Assembly: GCA_030015575.1 (NCBI GenBank)
Contig: CM057337.1
Location: 293,222,044-293,286,043 of the forward strand
DNA length: 64,000 bases
Origin: Agapanthus africanus
Taxonomy: Eukaryota > Streptophyta > Magnoliopsida > Asparagales > Amaryllidaceae
Reading direction: 5' to 3'
In this document: positions 23,732 to 35,085 of the stretch, piece after piece
How positions within the stretch are numbered: position 1 is the stretch's first letter
Layout: each line of letters opens with the position of its first letter
The notes under the pieces: model-generated
What the model was told of the DNA's origin: nothing
Database searches by the model: none
What the model saw: the letters and a program-made list of their open reading frames with translations, nothing else
Made by a program: the position numbers and the translations under genes

Positions 23732-25842
23732 TGTTGGTGATAGTGCCCTCAGAGTCAATTATTGGATCACAGGCACATGATTGAAATGATTGAGGGAGGA
23801 TCTATCCTAGTAGGACAGTCTTACTCAAGATGATAGTATGCTATCTGGTTTATCTTTATCATCATGTACAGCTTTAGGTGACCTTACGAGTCGCTATTGC
23901 ACGTTGATAGAGCCCCTAAGATTCTTGCTTGACTACAAGCAGTATGAGGGCGATCATACACGTGAGAGCTGGAGTCTATAAGCACATCCTTAAAAGGTCC
24001 CTAGTCGTGGGAGTTTCCAGACAGGGCATCGATACTCCAGAGTAGACTAGTGTATACAGTCGAGACCCCGACAAGGGGAGGTGGCCGGTCTCACAAGCCA
24101 CTGGTGTCATTTGGTTCACCTAAGATGTATACAGGTGCTCATTGGGTTATGAGTACACCGGACAGGACTCGCCGGGAACCTGCTAGTTGGTATTATACCT
24201 GACGTCAGATAGCAGTTCCCTGGTGACATATGTACAGGTTAGTTCATCAACCTGAGATCATCATTTGTCTCGTGTGAGTTCCCACTGTGCTTTGATTACT
24301 ACCCTACCACGGCTCAAAGGAGTCGTGCAAACAAGTTTTAGTTGGGTACAGTCCCGAGCCACATGGAGGCAGTGAGCGGATTTGCAGGGGTTCGGCTCTC
24401 CCGGTATTGGGGGTGAGGTCGCGCTGTGTCTAGGAGAGCCAGTACATGAAAAGTCCTTGGCCAAGGCAGGAGATTTACTGGTAGGTATTCCAGTAGTATC
24501 TCAGGGTGTTCTGGGCTGCACTCCGACACGACTTGTACCGCTTTTGGGGGTCTGACTTTTACCAACCCCCTAGGCCCGCCATGCGATGCTAATAGAAGAA
24601 TGGACCGGACTGCACGGATATTGTCACTGACAGGCTCAGTAGGGTGTCACGATGAGTTCGCTCATCGACGTCCCTTTTGGTCAATTGCTGGTGGCCCATC
24701 ACGTATGGCTAATACATATGACGTGCTAGTGGTTAAATCCACAGCTATAGTGTTGACGAGTCTTTAGAGTCCACCACACACTCTGTTACTCAGGTTTCGG
24801 GCGAAACGCTGTAGAGGCCATATGGAGATATGGCAGGGTTCGATCAGATACGTGCGGTATTGCACGAATCGTGATCGGACGATTTTTACTAGCCGGCTTT
24901 GGCTTAAGCCGGATCCTAGTATTAGATAGCGTACTTTTGTCTCTTTGCATTTCTGTTCAGTGGGAATACAAATGCGGGCATGTATTTGCAGTATCGGGGT
25001 TTTCCTGTAATTTATTATGGGATCAGTTTTCTGAAGTTGCTAGTTTGCATTCCGTTCCGGCCGGTTTTCCTTTGTTCCTTCTCGGCCGGACTTTTGTGGT
25101 GGAGGGGTTATTTGCAAGTTTGCAAATAACTTTTTGTGGAAGGGGTTCTTTGCATATTGAGGGCTTCATGATGGTTCTATCATCATTTGATTCTTTTTGA
25201 ATCACTTTTCTTGCATTAAATGAGATGGAACATTGAAAGGATAGAATTGACCTTGGTGTGACCTTTTCTTCTAATTATCATACCATTTCTTCTCTTTCTT
25301 TTGATTGTAATTTTCACCACCACCATTCTAGTGAGGGGCCGGCAACTTCAAGGAGATGAGAGGAATTCATTTGGTGGGGAGAAAAAATTAGTTCATCTTA
25401 TATTTTGCTTGCACCAAAAATCCTAAGCCAACTTTCCATTGTTCTTTCCTCCACACTACCACGGCAACTTCATTCACCCCATTGAGACAAAGGTTTTCTA
25501 AACTAGTCTACAACAAATCTTGGACGCGTCGGATAGCCAACATCACGCCCGAGTTGTCTCGGTCCAGAGGTGGGAGCCCGTATACAAACCCGGCTACGTG
25601 GTGCCTTTCCGACGAGGACGTGATGGACGGAGATTCCGCGGGAGATCGGAGTGGAGACGAAGACCAAAGGACACGAATCGCTTGGTATACTTCTCTACTC
25701 TTACTTTAGTTTGCTAGTAGCTAGGTTAATGGCCTGATCCGGGATAAAAGTGCACGGTGGTGCCGGTTTGCTAGTTTGCAATGTTTTTGTTTCCGCGTTT
25801 TCGGCGTCGGATCGACGGCCGGGGCGCCGCCGCGGACTTACA
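23732..25842 (+). repeat. B2 3' LTR
   Basis: TGTTGGTGATAGTGCC to GGACTTACA, 2111 bp. It is more diverged from the B1 and B3 LTRs than those two are within themselves. The stem-loop at 25107-25130 has arms GTTATTTGCAA/TTGCAAATAAC. Confidence 0.88.
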
Positions 25843-26070
25843 TCTCCCACGTATATGATCGCCATCAAACTGCTGGTAGTCAAGCAAGAATCCTATGGGC
25901 TCTATCAATCATGCAATAGCAAACTAAAGCATGTATACGATGATAAAGACAAACCAGATAGCATACTATCATCTTGAGCAAGACTGTCATATCGGTATAG
26001 GTCCTGCCTCAATCATTGCAATCACGTACCTGCGATCCAATAATTGACTTTGGGGGAACTATCTCCAACA
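25843..26070 (-). repeat. B4 remnant: outer 228 bp of a minus-strand B LTR
   Basis: CTCCCACGTATATGATCGCC through ATCTCCAACA matches 9275-9514 of B1. This is the outer end of a 5' LTR that inserted into the A1 LTR. B2 inserted into it, and the rest was lost in the deletion ending at 18463/18464. Confidence 0.8.
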
Positions 26071-26258
26071 TACACATCCTAAGGGCTTTATCAACATGTA
26101 ACAGAGAGACAGTAAGTATACATGTTAAGATAAAGAGAAACCAGATAGCGTACTATCATGTCGAGCAAGAAAGTCCTACCTATATATGTCCCAGCATCCA
26201 CTAAAATATATATATCTCAGGTACAGTAATGGCCTCTAGGGCATACATATAACTAACA
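26071..26258 (-). repeat. A1 5' LTR, outer end
   Basis: TACACATCCTAAGGGC to ATAACTAACA matches 333-520 and 63241-63427. It ends at 26258, after which gypsy coding sequence starts. Confidence 0.9.
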
Positions 26259-27226
26259 TATTCCTCTTCTTCTGCTCTAAATGGACCCACTTCTCACTCC
26301 ACGAAAACTCCTGCTCTGGGATCCGTTTCAACTCCACAATCTCCTCCACAAGCATTGGACTCAACCAATTTTAAAAAAGTTCCATTTCCAAACCAGTTGA
26401 GGTCCAATAAACAAAATCCACAAATGGAGAAGATTCTGGAGTTGTTTAAGCAGGTTAACATCAACATTCCCCTTTTAGATGTTGTCCAACAAGTCCCTTC
26501 CTACGTTAAAATCTTAAAGGACTTGTGCACCAAAAAGAAGAAATCTCAGGTACCCAAGAAAGTTTTCTTGGCTAGTTCTGTGAGTGATGCTCTTACCCAA
26601 TCTTTACCTCAAAAACGGAAGGACCCTGGCTGTCCTACGATTTCTATTACCATTGGGGATAAGAACATCAACCGCGCACATTTAGATCTTGGTGCCAGTG
26701 TTAACCTGCTTCCGTACTCAGTATATGAGCAACTAGGTGTAGGAGAGCTGAAACCCACCCACTGCACTCTCCAAATGGCCGACTGATCGATCACCCATCC
26801 TAGGGGTGAGCTAGAGGATGTGTTAATCAAGGTTGGGGACTTCATATTCCCCGTTGACTTCATTGTTTTGGACACACAGCCTGTAGCTAACCCCCAGAAT
26901 CAAATTCCGGTGATACTCGGTCGCCCATTCCTTGCAACCTCAAATGCGGTGATCAATTGTCGAAATGGTTCGATGAACCTATCTTTTGGAAACATGACAA
27001 TTGAACTCAACATTTTTAGGTTGGGAAATCAGCCCTCCGAACCTAATGCTCATATACTAGACGTTTGCTCAATCCAGGAGATCACCTCGGAGGACTGTGA
27101 ATTCGAGGAGTTTTTGTTCGATCACAACAATCCTGACACCACTAGTGTGTTTCTGTTCGAACCTGCTGCTGCTTCTGCGCCCGACAATGACTACGAGTGT
27201 TTCACATTCTCGAACGATCTTAGCCA
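26259..27226 (+). pseudogene. Gypsy gag end and aspartic protease, with one stop
   Basis: The frame is open from the A1 junction, with no ATG, so gag started further left. A Ser/Pro-rich gag end is followed by the protease. The active-site motif HLDLGASVNLLPYSVYEQLG lies at about 26680-26740, and the flap and second half ILGRPFLATSNAVINC at about 26910-26960. An in-frame TGA at 26784-26786 (an Arg codon, CGA, in relatives) breaks it. The frame runs into the C insertion at 27226 and continues at 36986. Confidence 0.88.
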
Positions 27227-29110
27227 TGTAAGTCGATGTACAACACCCCACGACTTGCGGGGAGGCGGAAATATGAAAAACGATCTTGTTCTTTGCATAA
27301 ACATCGACTAACCGCATGAATCGAAGCTAAACGATAACTAGCATCAAACATAGAAGTTCTAAACTACTATGTGAAAAGATTATACCTAAAGAACCGTGTC
27401 CTTCGTCTTTACGAACTCCACCTCCTCCTTGGCCTTCTCCAAGTAGTAGACGATCCACCACGAGAGCTATACTCCAAGCATTGCCTCTAAACTTGAGGCA
27501 ACTAGGTTTCTTTAAGTGCTAATCAAAGTACCTAGATGATATAGAGTGAGGGTTATGGATTAAGTTGTCTAACTAATCCTTGTACTCAACACATGAGAGG
27601 GGAGGATTAGGGTTTGAAGAGAGGAAGCTTGAGGAGAGAGAAGGTGAGAAGAATAATCAAATGAGAAAATGAGTTATCATAATATATATCAAGCATTATT
27701 GTTTTTCAAGAAAATGATTTACAACCATGCTTGATAAATATCTTATGGTGATTCTTTTCCATGAGTCATTAAGCAATTATGAAGCATTAATGACATAGAT
27801 GAATCATTCATATGAGTCACTAATCTCATTCAATGTATATGCCACCTAAACCTCCTTAGTCACCATCTTCTAGAAGCTTCTCACGCAATTACGAGAACGC
27901 CCCTCCTATCCGTGAAAACACGGAAAAACTTTAGACTGTATAAATCCAATAACCGGATACTAGTAACTGGCTTAAACCAAAGCCGACTAGTAAAAACTGT
28001 CCGGATGTCGTACGTGCGTAAACACACGTATGCGTCCGAACCCTTGTCGTAAAACCATACGACCTCTATATCGTTTCGTCTGGAGTAGGGAAACTCTCTG
28101 TGTGGGACTCTAGAGACTCTACTACTACGCTGGCAGTGGGTTTAACCACAGACCGCAAGCGGCACTAGCTGTACGTAACGGTCCCCAGGTATATGTCGAT
28201 AAGAAGGCCGATGAGGAAACCCATCCGAACTCCTACTGAGTCTGATGTGACAATCTCCATACAGTCCGGTCCGTTCGTCTAAGACTATCGCATATCGGGC
28301 CTAGGGGGCGGCAAGCGTCAGTCCCCTAATAGCCGTATATGTCGTGTCGGAGCGAAGCCCATTACATCTTGAGAAACTACTGGAACCTACCAGCAAATCT
28401 CGCTTGCCCTGGCCAGGGACTTTGCATAATGGCTCTCTGACACAGCGCGATATCAACCCCCAATACCGGGAGAGACGAATCCTGTCTAACCGCCACTGCC
28501 TCCAAGTGCTCGGGACTGCACCCAACTGCTACCTGTTTGCATGATTCCTTTGAGCCGTGGTAGGGTAGCAATCTAAGAACAGTGGGACACACTGGAGGCG
28601 AAGTAGCAGTGTCAAGTCTGCGGACTATGCTGTACTCATGTCACCTGGGAACTGTTCACTGACGACTTGTATAAAACCAACCAACAGTTCCATGTGAGTC
28701 CTGTCCGGTGTACCCGTAACCTAACGAGCACCTGCATACTATCTCCAGTACGACGTACTCACGGCTGTGGGACAGACCATCTCCCCAACTGGGGTGAGAA
28801 GCGTACACACTAGTCTACTCCGGAGTATCGATACCTTGTCTCGATAATCCAACGACTAGGGACCTGAATAAGGATGTGCTTGTAGACTACCCAGCCCCCA
28901 CTAGTGTGACTGCCATCACAACGCTGGTAGTCAAGAAAGATCCTAAGAGCTCTATCAATATGTATACTTACATATTAAGATAGAAAAACCAAGTAGCATA
29001 CTACCATGTTTAGCAAGACTGTTATATACATGTGAATATCCTAAGCTTCCATTAAGAAATATACAAACTAGTATGATACAATAATGGCCCCTAGGGCATA
29101 TACACTAACA
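27227..29110 (-). repeat. C 3' LTR
   Basis: TGTAAGTCGATG to ACACTAACA. It contains CAGTCCGGTCCGTTCGTCT near 28262, a stem-loop around 27960-27995 (ACTAG.. GGCTT/AAGCC ..CTAGT) and another at about 28000-28045. Confidence 0.93.
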
Positions 29111-29128
29111 ATCTCCCACTTGCACTAG
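29111..29128 (-). promoter_or_regulatory. Polypurine tract of C
   Basis: AAGTGGGAGAT on the element strand adjoins the 3' LTR and overlaps the end of the pol frame closely. Confidence 0.85.
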
Positions 29129-30042
29129 GGCCATGTACTGGCATATCGAAGACCGATGATCTCGAGTAGCCTCTCGAACTGAATCTGAGGTAGGGCCTTT
29201 GTGAATAGATCAACATTGTTCTCTTCAGAAGCAACTCTCCGAACCTCGATCTCCCGACGATCAATGATCTCCCTGATCAGGTGATACCGCCTTAAGATTT
29301 GTCTGGACTTCTGATGGGACCTTGGTTCCTTCGCTAAAGCTATAGCTCCGTTGTTGTCGCAATACAGAGGTATTGGATCAACTATGGTAGGAACCACCTG
29401 AAGTTCTGTTAGGAACTTCTTCATCCAGACTGCCTCTTTTGCGGCATCGCAAGCAGCAATATACTCCGCTTCCATAGTCGAGTCTGCAGCGGTGTCCTCC
29501 TTCGAACTCTTCCAGCACACCGCCCCTTCATTGAGGGTAAAGACATAACCCGACATGGATTTGGAATCGTCCTTATCACTCTGGAAGCCGGAATCAGCAA
29601 AGGCCTCCAATCTGAGGTCTTTTCCGCCGTAAACCAAGAACATCTCCTTAGTCCTCCTTAGGTACTTGAGAATGTTCTTTACTGCTATCCAGTGCTTCTC
29701 CCCTGGGTCAGACTGATACCGGCTTACCACGCTCAGTGCGTAAGCTACATCTGGTCTGGTGCACAACATCGCATACATTATAGAGCCTACCGCAGAAGCG
29801 TAGGGTATAATAGACATGCGTTCCCTTTCCAAATCAGTCTTGGGAGACATCTCTTTGAAGAGGGTGATTCCGTGACAAGCCGGTAGATTACCGCGCTTAG
29901 AATCTTCCATACTGAATCTTTTCAGTACAGTGTCGATATACCTGGACTGCGAAAGTCCCAACATCCTCTTGGATCTATCACGATAGATCCGGATCCCCAG
30001 AATGTAAGAGGCATCACCCAGGTCTTTCATGGAGAACCTGTG
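29125..30042 (-). pseudogene. RNase H and connection domain of C pol
   Basis: Open for about 301 codons on the minus strand after a TGA that separates it from RT. It begins with the connection motif MKDLGDASYILGIRI, then CTRPDVAYA, then RNase H with TMEAEYIAA, YCDNNGAIALA and HLIREII. The end ENNVDLFTKAL is typical of plant copia. These acidic residues are intact, so this part itself shows no lesion. It removes the RNA strand after reverse transcription. Confidence 0.92.
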
Positions 30043-30918
30043 TCACAAGAATCCTTTGATAGATTGTAGCATAGGAATGTCATTTCCTATCAATAGAATG
30101 CCATCCACGTACAAGACGAGAAATACGACACTTCTAGCTACAACTTTACTATATATGCACGGTTCATCTGGATTTTTGATAAAGTCATATTCTTTGACTG
30201 TTTCATCAAAACAGATGTTCCAACTCCGCGATGCTTGCTTTAATCCATAAATGGATTTAAGCAACTTGCATACTTTCCCGCTGCTCCCACTCTGATTGAA
30301 ACCCTCTGGCTGATCCATATAGACGCACTCTTCTAAATTTCCATTCAGGAAAGCCGTCTTTACATCCATCTGCCAGATTTCATAATCATGGAAGGCAGCA
30401 ATAGCAAGAAGGACCCGAATGGATTTGAGCATAACCACTGGAGAAAAAGTTTCGACATAGTCCAAACCAGGTCTTTGACGAAAACCTTTTGCAACAAGTC
30501 TAGCCTTATAGGTTTCCACCTGTCCATCTACACCAATCTTTTTCTTGAAGATCCATTTGCATCCTATGGGTTTTACCCCATCTGGAGCAAAGTCCAAAGT
30601 CCATACTTTGTTGGTGTATATGGACTCCATTTTGGTCCGCATTGCATCTAGCTATCGTACCGAGTCGCCGCTCTGGATGGCCTGCTGGAAGCTAGTAGGT
30701 TCATCATCATCGATGATGCAATCCTCTCTATCCTCATCAATGAGAAAACCGTATTATCTCTCAGGCGGATGAGACGGCCTACTACTTCGGCGGAGGGGTG
30801 CGGGAATGTCCTCTTCTTCTTGAACTACTGTTTCTTCCAAACATTCAGTAGTAGTTTGTGTTTCTGGAATTTCTTCCAGTTCTATTTCGCTCCCACTTGT
30901 TTCCTTTTCTAAAACCTG
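30043..30918 (-). pseudogene. Reverse transcriptase of C pol, defective
   Basis: The RT proper is open from about 30642 to 30043: WIFKKKIGVDG, ARLVAKGF, DVKTAFLNG and LLKSIYGLKQASRSWN. The catalytic box reads YVDGILLIGND instead of YVDD, so the second aspartate is lost and polymerase activity should be abolished. Stops before it (TAG near 30655, TAA near 30754, TAG near 30918) break the linker, and a TGA ends the RT at about 30043. A1 and B3 keep YVDD or YLDD at this place, so the change arose in C. Confidence 0.9.
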
Positions 30919-31209
30919 CTATTCTAGAAAATGGGCATTATGAGAAACAAAAACCTTTTGTTCCTCTGCGTAATAGAATAGATACCCCTTGGAGTTCTTT
31001 GGATATCCCACAAACTTACACTGTACTGATCGTGCCTCGAGCTTGTCCACATGCTGCTTTTTAACAAAAGCTAGACATCCCCATATCCTCAGATACTGAA
31101 CATAGGGTTTCTTCCCACACCACATCTGATATGGCGAGGTAGGCACAGTTTTGGTAGGAACTCTGTTCAGAAGATATGCCGCTGAATCTAGCACATAACC
31201 CCAAAAAGA
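30919..31209 (-). pseudogene. Integrase C-terminal part of C pol
   Basis: The frame continues directly from the integrase core after a TGA (31210). It reads SAAYLLNRVPTK, WGCLAFVKK and FVGYPKNSKGYLFY, which is the usual copia integrase C-terminal segment. A TAG follows HNAHFLE at about 30918. Confidence 0.88.
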
Positions 31210-32196
31210 TCACGGCAACTCAGCATTACTCATCATGGATCGTACCATATCTAATACGGTTCGATTCCGTCTCTCCGATACACCGTTATGCTGTGGAGTG
31301 TATGAAGGAGTAAGCTGAGAGAGAATTCCTTTCTCTTTTAGGTAACCAAGGAACTCGGCACTCAAGTATTCACCACCTCGATCAGATCTTAATGTCATGA
31401 TACTTTTGCCGGTTTGGTTTTCTACTTCATTATTATACTCTTGGAATTTCTCAAAAGCCTCGGATTTATGTTTCATCAGATAAATGAATCCGTACCTTGA
31501 GTAATCATCCGTGAAAGTAATGAAATAGGAAAAACCACCTCTTGCATGCGTAGACATTGGACCACATACATCGCTGTGTATGAGTCCTAAGAGCTCGCTC
31601 GCTCTAACTCCATGTCCAGTAAATGGAGTCTTTGTCATCTTTCCTTTGAGACAATATTGACAAGTGGCATAAGTTTGATATTCGAACGAGTCCAAATATC
31701 CTTCTCTATGTAACTTAGTCAACCTTCTCTCATTGATGTGACACAGTCTACAATGCCATAAGAAAGCTTTATTTAAATCTGGAGACTTTCTTTTTAGTGT
31801 GCCCTGGACATTAAAAATCTGGAGTTGGTTTAAGACATATATACCGTTATTTAGTGTACCGGACCCAATCAAACCTTGATTTAGGTGGATGTTGACAACA
31901 TCACTTACAAACGTGAAATCATAAACTTTATTTGATAACAAGGAAACAAATATGATATTACACGTTAAGCTTGGTACATAAAAACAGTTATGTAAAACCA
32001 AAATGTGTCCACTCGTCAATCCTAGGTGATAATCCCCTACGGACACAGCTCCCACGCTAGCTCCGTTAGCAACCTTTAGGGTCATTTCACTTTCCTTCAG
32101 CACTCTACGGTTTCTCAGTGCCTGCAATGAATTGCAAATATGAGATCCTGATCCGGTATCCAATACCCAGGAAGTAGAGTTGATCGACAGACAATT
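31210..32196 (-). pseudogene. Protease, GAG-pre-integrase and integrase core of C pol
   Basis: Protease motif DTGSGSHIC lies near 32140-32163, then the zinc-binding WHCRLCHIN with CQYC, and the integrase core. Catalytic residues look intact: HSDVCGP (Asp), LRSDRGGEY (Asp) and NGVSERRNRT (Glu). A TAG at 32197-32199 separates it from gag. A1 has AAG (Lys) at the same position, so the stop is better read as a mutation than as programmed readthrough. A TGA at 31210 ends the frame inside integrase. Confidence 0.92.
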
Positions 32197-33066
32197 CTAA
32201 ATTACAAACATACCTGAAGTCGAAGCCACAGCTTGCTTCGGTTCCTGGTTCTTGGCGTTCCACGCCTTGCAATCCTTTTTCCAGTGCCTTTTCCTGTGAC
32301 AACGGAAGCACTCATCCTGGCCAACAACCGGTACCGCAAACTTTTTCTTTCCCTTCCCTCCCACCTTACTAACACCTCCTCTAGGTTTGGTGGCGGCCTT
32401 CTTCTTCCTTCCTTTGGCCCTAGCCTTGGACCCGGAAGAAGATGCACCGCTAACAAACATAGCGGGTGTTTCCCTTGCTTTCTGTAAGGTGCCCTCTGCA
32501 CTCCTTAACATGTTCAGGAGTTCCGGAAGTTCAACTTCTTTTCTTTGAATGTTGAAGTTCAGGATAAACTGGGCGTAGGTGGGAGGAATGGACTGGAGAA
32601 TAAGGTCTGTATAGAGCTCATTATCCAAAGTCGTCCCAAGGTCTGCGAGCTCTTCTATATAGCCGATCATCTTTAGGACATGTTCTCCTACCGATGACCC
32701 GACAGCCAACCTCGCTCGAAACAAGTTCTTTGAGGTCTCGTATCTTGCTATACGAGATTGCTCCCCATACAGATCTTTTGTATGGAGAAATATGGAGTCA
32801 AGATCCATATCCTCGTGCCTCCTCTGATGTTCATTGTTCATCGAGGCAAGCACGATACACTTGGCTTTCGCGCAATCTAAATCCCAGGTTTTGCGGATTT
32901 CCTTATCCGCATTACTGGATTTGGGACCAGGGACTTCAGGTGCCTTAGTGGTGAGGACATACCCCAATTTTTCATAAGTCAAGGCCATTTTGACATTCCG
33001 CAGCCAATCTTTATAGTTTGGCCCTGTTAGTATATTTTTCTCTAAAAGTAACTTAAGTCCAGTCAT
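32197..33066 (-). pseudogene. Gag of C (open reading frame intact)
   Basis: About 289 codons from the ATG at 33066 (MTGLKLLLEKN); an upstream in-frame ATG at 33114 would add 16 residues of hydrophobic leader and is less likely. The N-terminal part has GPNYKDWLRNVKMAL, typical of the UBN2-type copia gag. The middle is helical, and a basic Lys/Arg-rich stretch leads to one CCHC knuckle CFRCHRKRHWKKDC near the end. It forms the particle and binds RNA. This is the only complete gag frame in the window. It is marked as pseudogene because the element as a whole is defective. Confidence 0.88.
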
Positions 33067-33569
33067 TTTCCGGGTCGCTGCAATTAGGAGAGAGAGAAGA
33101 AAACTCTTTAGCATGATGCTCTTGCAAGTTTAGAGTGGTTTTTAGTTTATCTAAACTGGATGCTCCCACTGTTTCTCGAATCCTTCCCCAAACCATAAAA
33201 GAAGAATTAGCCAGGACTATTCTCACCGTACAATACTTGCTTAACCGTTCAGCCAGGCTATTGTCGATACTTCGAGGGAGGTTTTCCAACGCTTTCGCGA
33301 AATTCCTTAATTAAATAACCTCTTTTCTCTGGGGGAGTAACCCCGCTGACACCTTTCTTGACACCTACTTGGTTTATAGCATTGATCGTTAAGTGACGAA
33401 TATCCTGATGAGTAGCATATACTCACAGTAGGATCGGGATCCAAATATCATCGTATGATAATGTTGAAGGAATCCTACCAACATTCATCAAACTCCAAAT
33501 GGTATGCATCTCTTTGCAAATTTCAGTTTCTTTAGAAATTCCCGATATGTATTTTTTTTGCCCCATGCT

Positions 33570-33777
33570 CTTATGACCTTGGCGTTGGTCAAAATGTCAT
33601 AAGTCACATGTCAAGTTCTGCCCATCATTATCTTGTCAATTTGAACCAATCCGTATATATCCCTGACGTTGGCCAAATGATAATACGACTGTCCCAAACT
33701 AACTCATTTATCTATGCAACAAATGAATACCCAGCAGCTACCAAACACTATGCCTTGGCGTTGGTCAAAATGCATAG
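33570..33777 (-). other. Triple hairpin set in C leader
   Basis: 33570-33603 has arms CTTATGA/TCATAAG. The middle unit near 33662-33690 has a weak outer stem. 33748-33777 has arms CTATGC/GCATAG. The inner TTGGC..GTCAA pairs with a G-U wobble in the RNA. Compared with A and B the third outer stem changed from CTGTG/CACAG to CTATG/CATAG, a paired change. Confidence 0.7.
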
Positions 33778-34833
33778 CTTGAATACTACTGAATACCCAA
33801 ATGAAATGATGGAGGGCTACTAATGGTTTTGGCGAAACCGTGAACGTAGTGAACTTGATATAACCGAAGGAACCTAATAGCTTTTTAAAAGGAGTGGTTA
33901 AAGCTCCGCAATTTAAAAAATATCAGTTTTAAAATTAACCGGGTGTTTTCTTTTAAATTGTTCCAACGATTAAACTTTTTGGTTTATTTTCTTTGCATTA
34001 TAAATAATGCGTCCCATCATTAACCTATCATTGCAGAAAACAACGGAAATACAACGTCCTCTTATGCCATCCGCATTCGCCACGGGGTCCCGTCATCACC
34101 CGTTAGGTTACTTAACTAACGACAGAGCGGGGGCTGGGCTAGCGCGGGTGTAAAACATAAGTGACGTCTAAATAGCTATCATATATAGATATTGTACATT
34201 CGTCAGACGCAATAATAGGCATTCCAGATCTCATATGAACTTTATTGGATTTGTAAGCAATCCGTATTTCTTTTGAGCCTGCAAGGAAAGACGGATTACA
34301 CAGTTGTGATGAATAGCCATTACCCTACCCAAGACCCTACGGGTACGGCAAACTACCCGCCCGGCAGTTTGTGCACCCCAACTTGGGTCTGTCCTAGGAG
34401 CAAAAACAGTAAAATGAAATAAAACAATGGTGGCTACAACCGCAACCTGGATGTGCCCCGCAAAATAATATTACAACAAATTACATTTACATCAAATGAA
34501 TTAAATAATAACCCATCACATAACCCCGACTATACATCACAACAGTCCAACACAGTTCATATCCACAAACAGTAAAAACCATTACAGAAATGTGCAACCC
34601 CCTGCCAACCGACATACTAGCAGTTAGGGGAGGTTTACGAACATATTATACAAACACAGATATAATCCAACAAGCAAATACCGTATAATTTCGATCGATT
34701 AAACACATTTAATTTTGCTCCAATACTTCTCTGTAAATCTGAAACCTGAGCAAAAATTAAAAAATTCCAGAAAATACCAAATATCACAGAGAACCCACAC
34801 AGGAAAATTGGGCTGATGAATCGTCAACTCGGT

Positions 34834-34875
34834 GGCGGAATCGCGGCGGATCGGTGTGATCCGCCGCGGTTCCAC
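34834..34875 (-). other. GC-rich hairpin of C leader
   Basis: Arms around GCGGAATCGCGGCGGATC and GATCCGCCGCGGTTCCAC pair over 18 bases with two mismatches and a very short loop. It lies 210 bases from the inner LTR edge. Confidence 0.8.
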
Positions 34876-35071
34876 GGAGCTTTAGCCGATTCATGGTCCC
34901 AGTTTTCTTGGGTGTTCTAATACTATCATTTAGGTATTTCTGAAGGTCCCTGAAAATTTTTTGGACCCCATTTAAAAATCGACAGAAACTCATGATATCG
35001 GGGTTTTCCGGTTTGTTTTTTCCGTTCGAAATTCATACAATTTTGCAACTGAGTTATTTATTGTTTAGCGA

Positions 35072-35084
35072 GGCTCTGATACCA
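35072..35084 (-). promoter_or_regulatory. Primer binding site of C
   Basis: TGGTATCAGAGCC on the element strand, one base from the 5' LTR; initiator-Met tRNA. Confidence 0.92.
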
Positions 35085-35085
35085 C

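Larger units (their letters stand above)
18464..25842 (+). mobile_element. Copia-type element B2, 5'-truncated
   Basis: Plus-strand family B element lacking its 5' LTR, PBS and about 450 bp of leader, including the GC-rich hairpin. Leader, B-specific repeat pair, pol remnants, PPT and 3' LTR follow in normal order. It stands as an inverted copy of B1 (7303-14793). The right end ACTTACA (25842) abuts a minus-strand B LTR fragment, so B2 inserted into another B element before the left part was deleted. Confidence 0.85.
1..26258 (-). mobile_element. Copia-type LTR retrotransposon A1 (family A), non-autonomous, with nested insertions
   Basis: Minus-strand element whose 3' LTR is cut by the window start. 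Its 5' LTR is split by later insertions and ends at 26258, next to gypsy sequence. The order on the minus strand is 5' LTR, initiator-Met PBS, a 3.1-kb leader, protease and integrase remnants, RT and RNase H remnants, a PPT, and the 3' LTR. No gag is present and pol is decayed, so it could move only with proteins from another copia element. Inside its span lie B1 (7303-17454), B2 (18464-25842) and the B4 remnant (25843-26070). The left TSD is outside the window; the right flank begins TATTC. Confidence 0.88.
33067..35071 (-). other. Structured untranslated leader of C
   Basis: About 2 kb between PBS and gag. It includes the triple hairpin set (33570-33777), the conserved 90-bp block with palindrome (34070-34160; palindrome 34100-34122) and the GC-rich hairpin (34834-34875). 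The duplicated motif of A and B is absent. No protein is recognised. Confidence 0.75.

Noticed and set aside
32194..32202. In-frame TAG between gag and protease of C as programmed readthrough
   Set aside because: A1 has a Lys codon (AAG) at the same position, and C has several other stops, so a point mutation is simpler.
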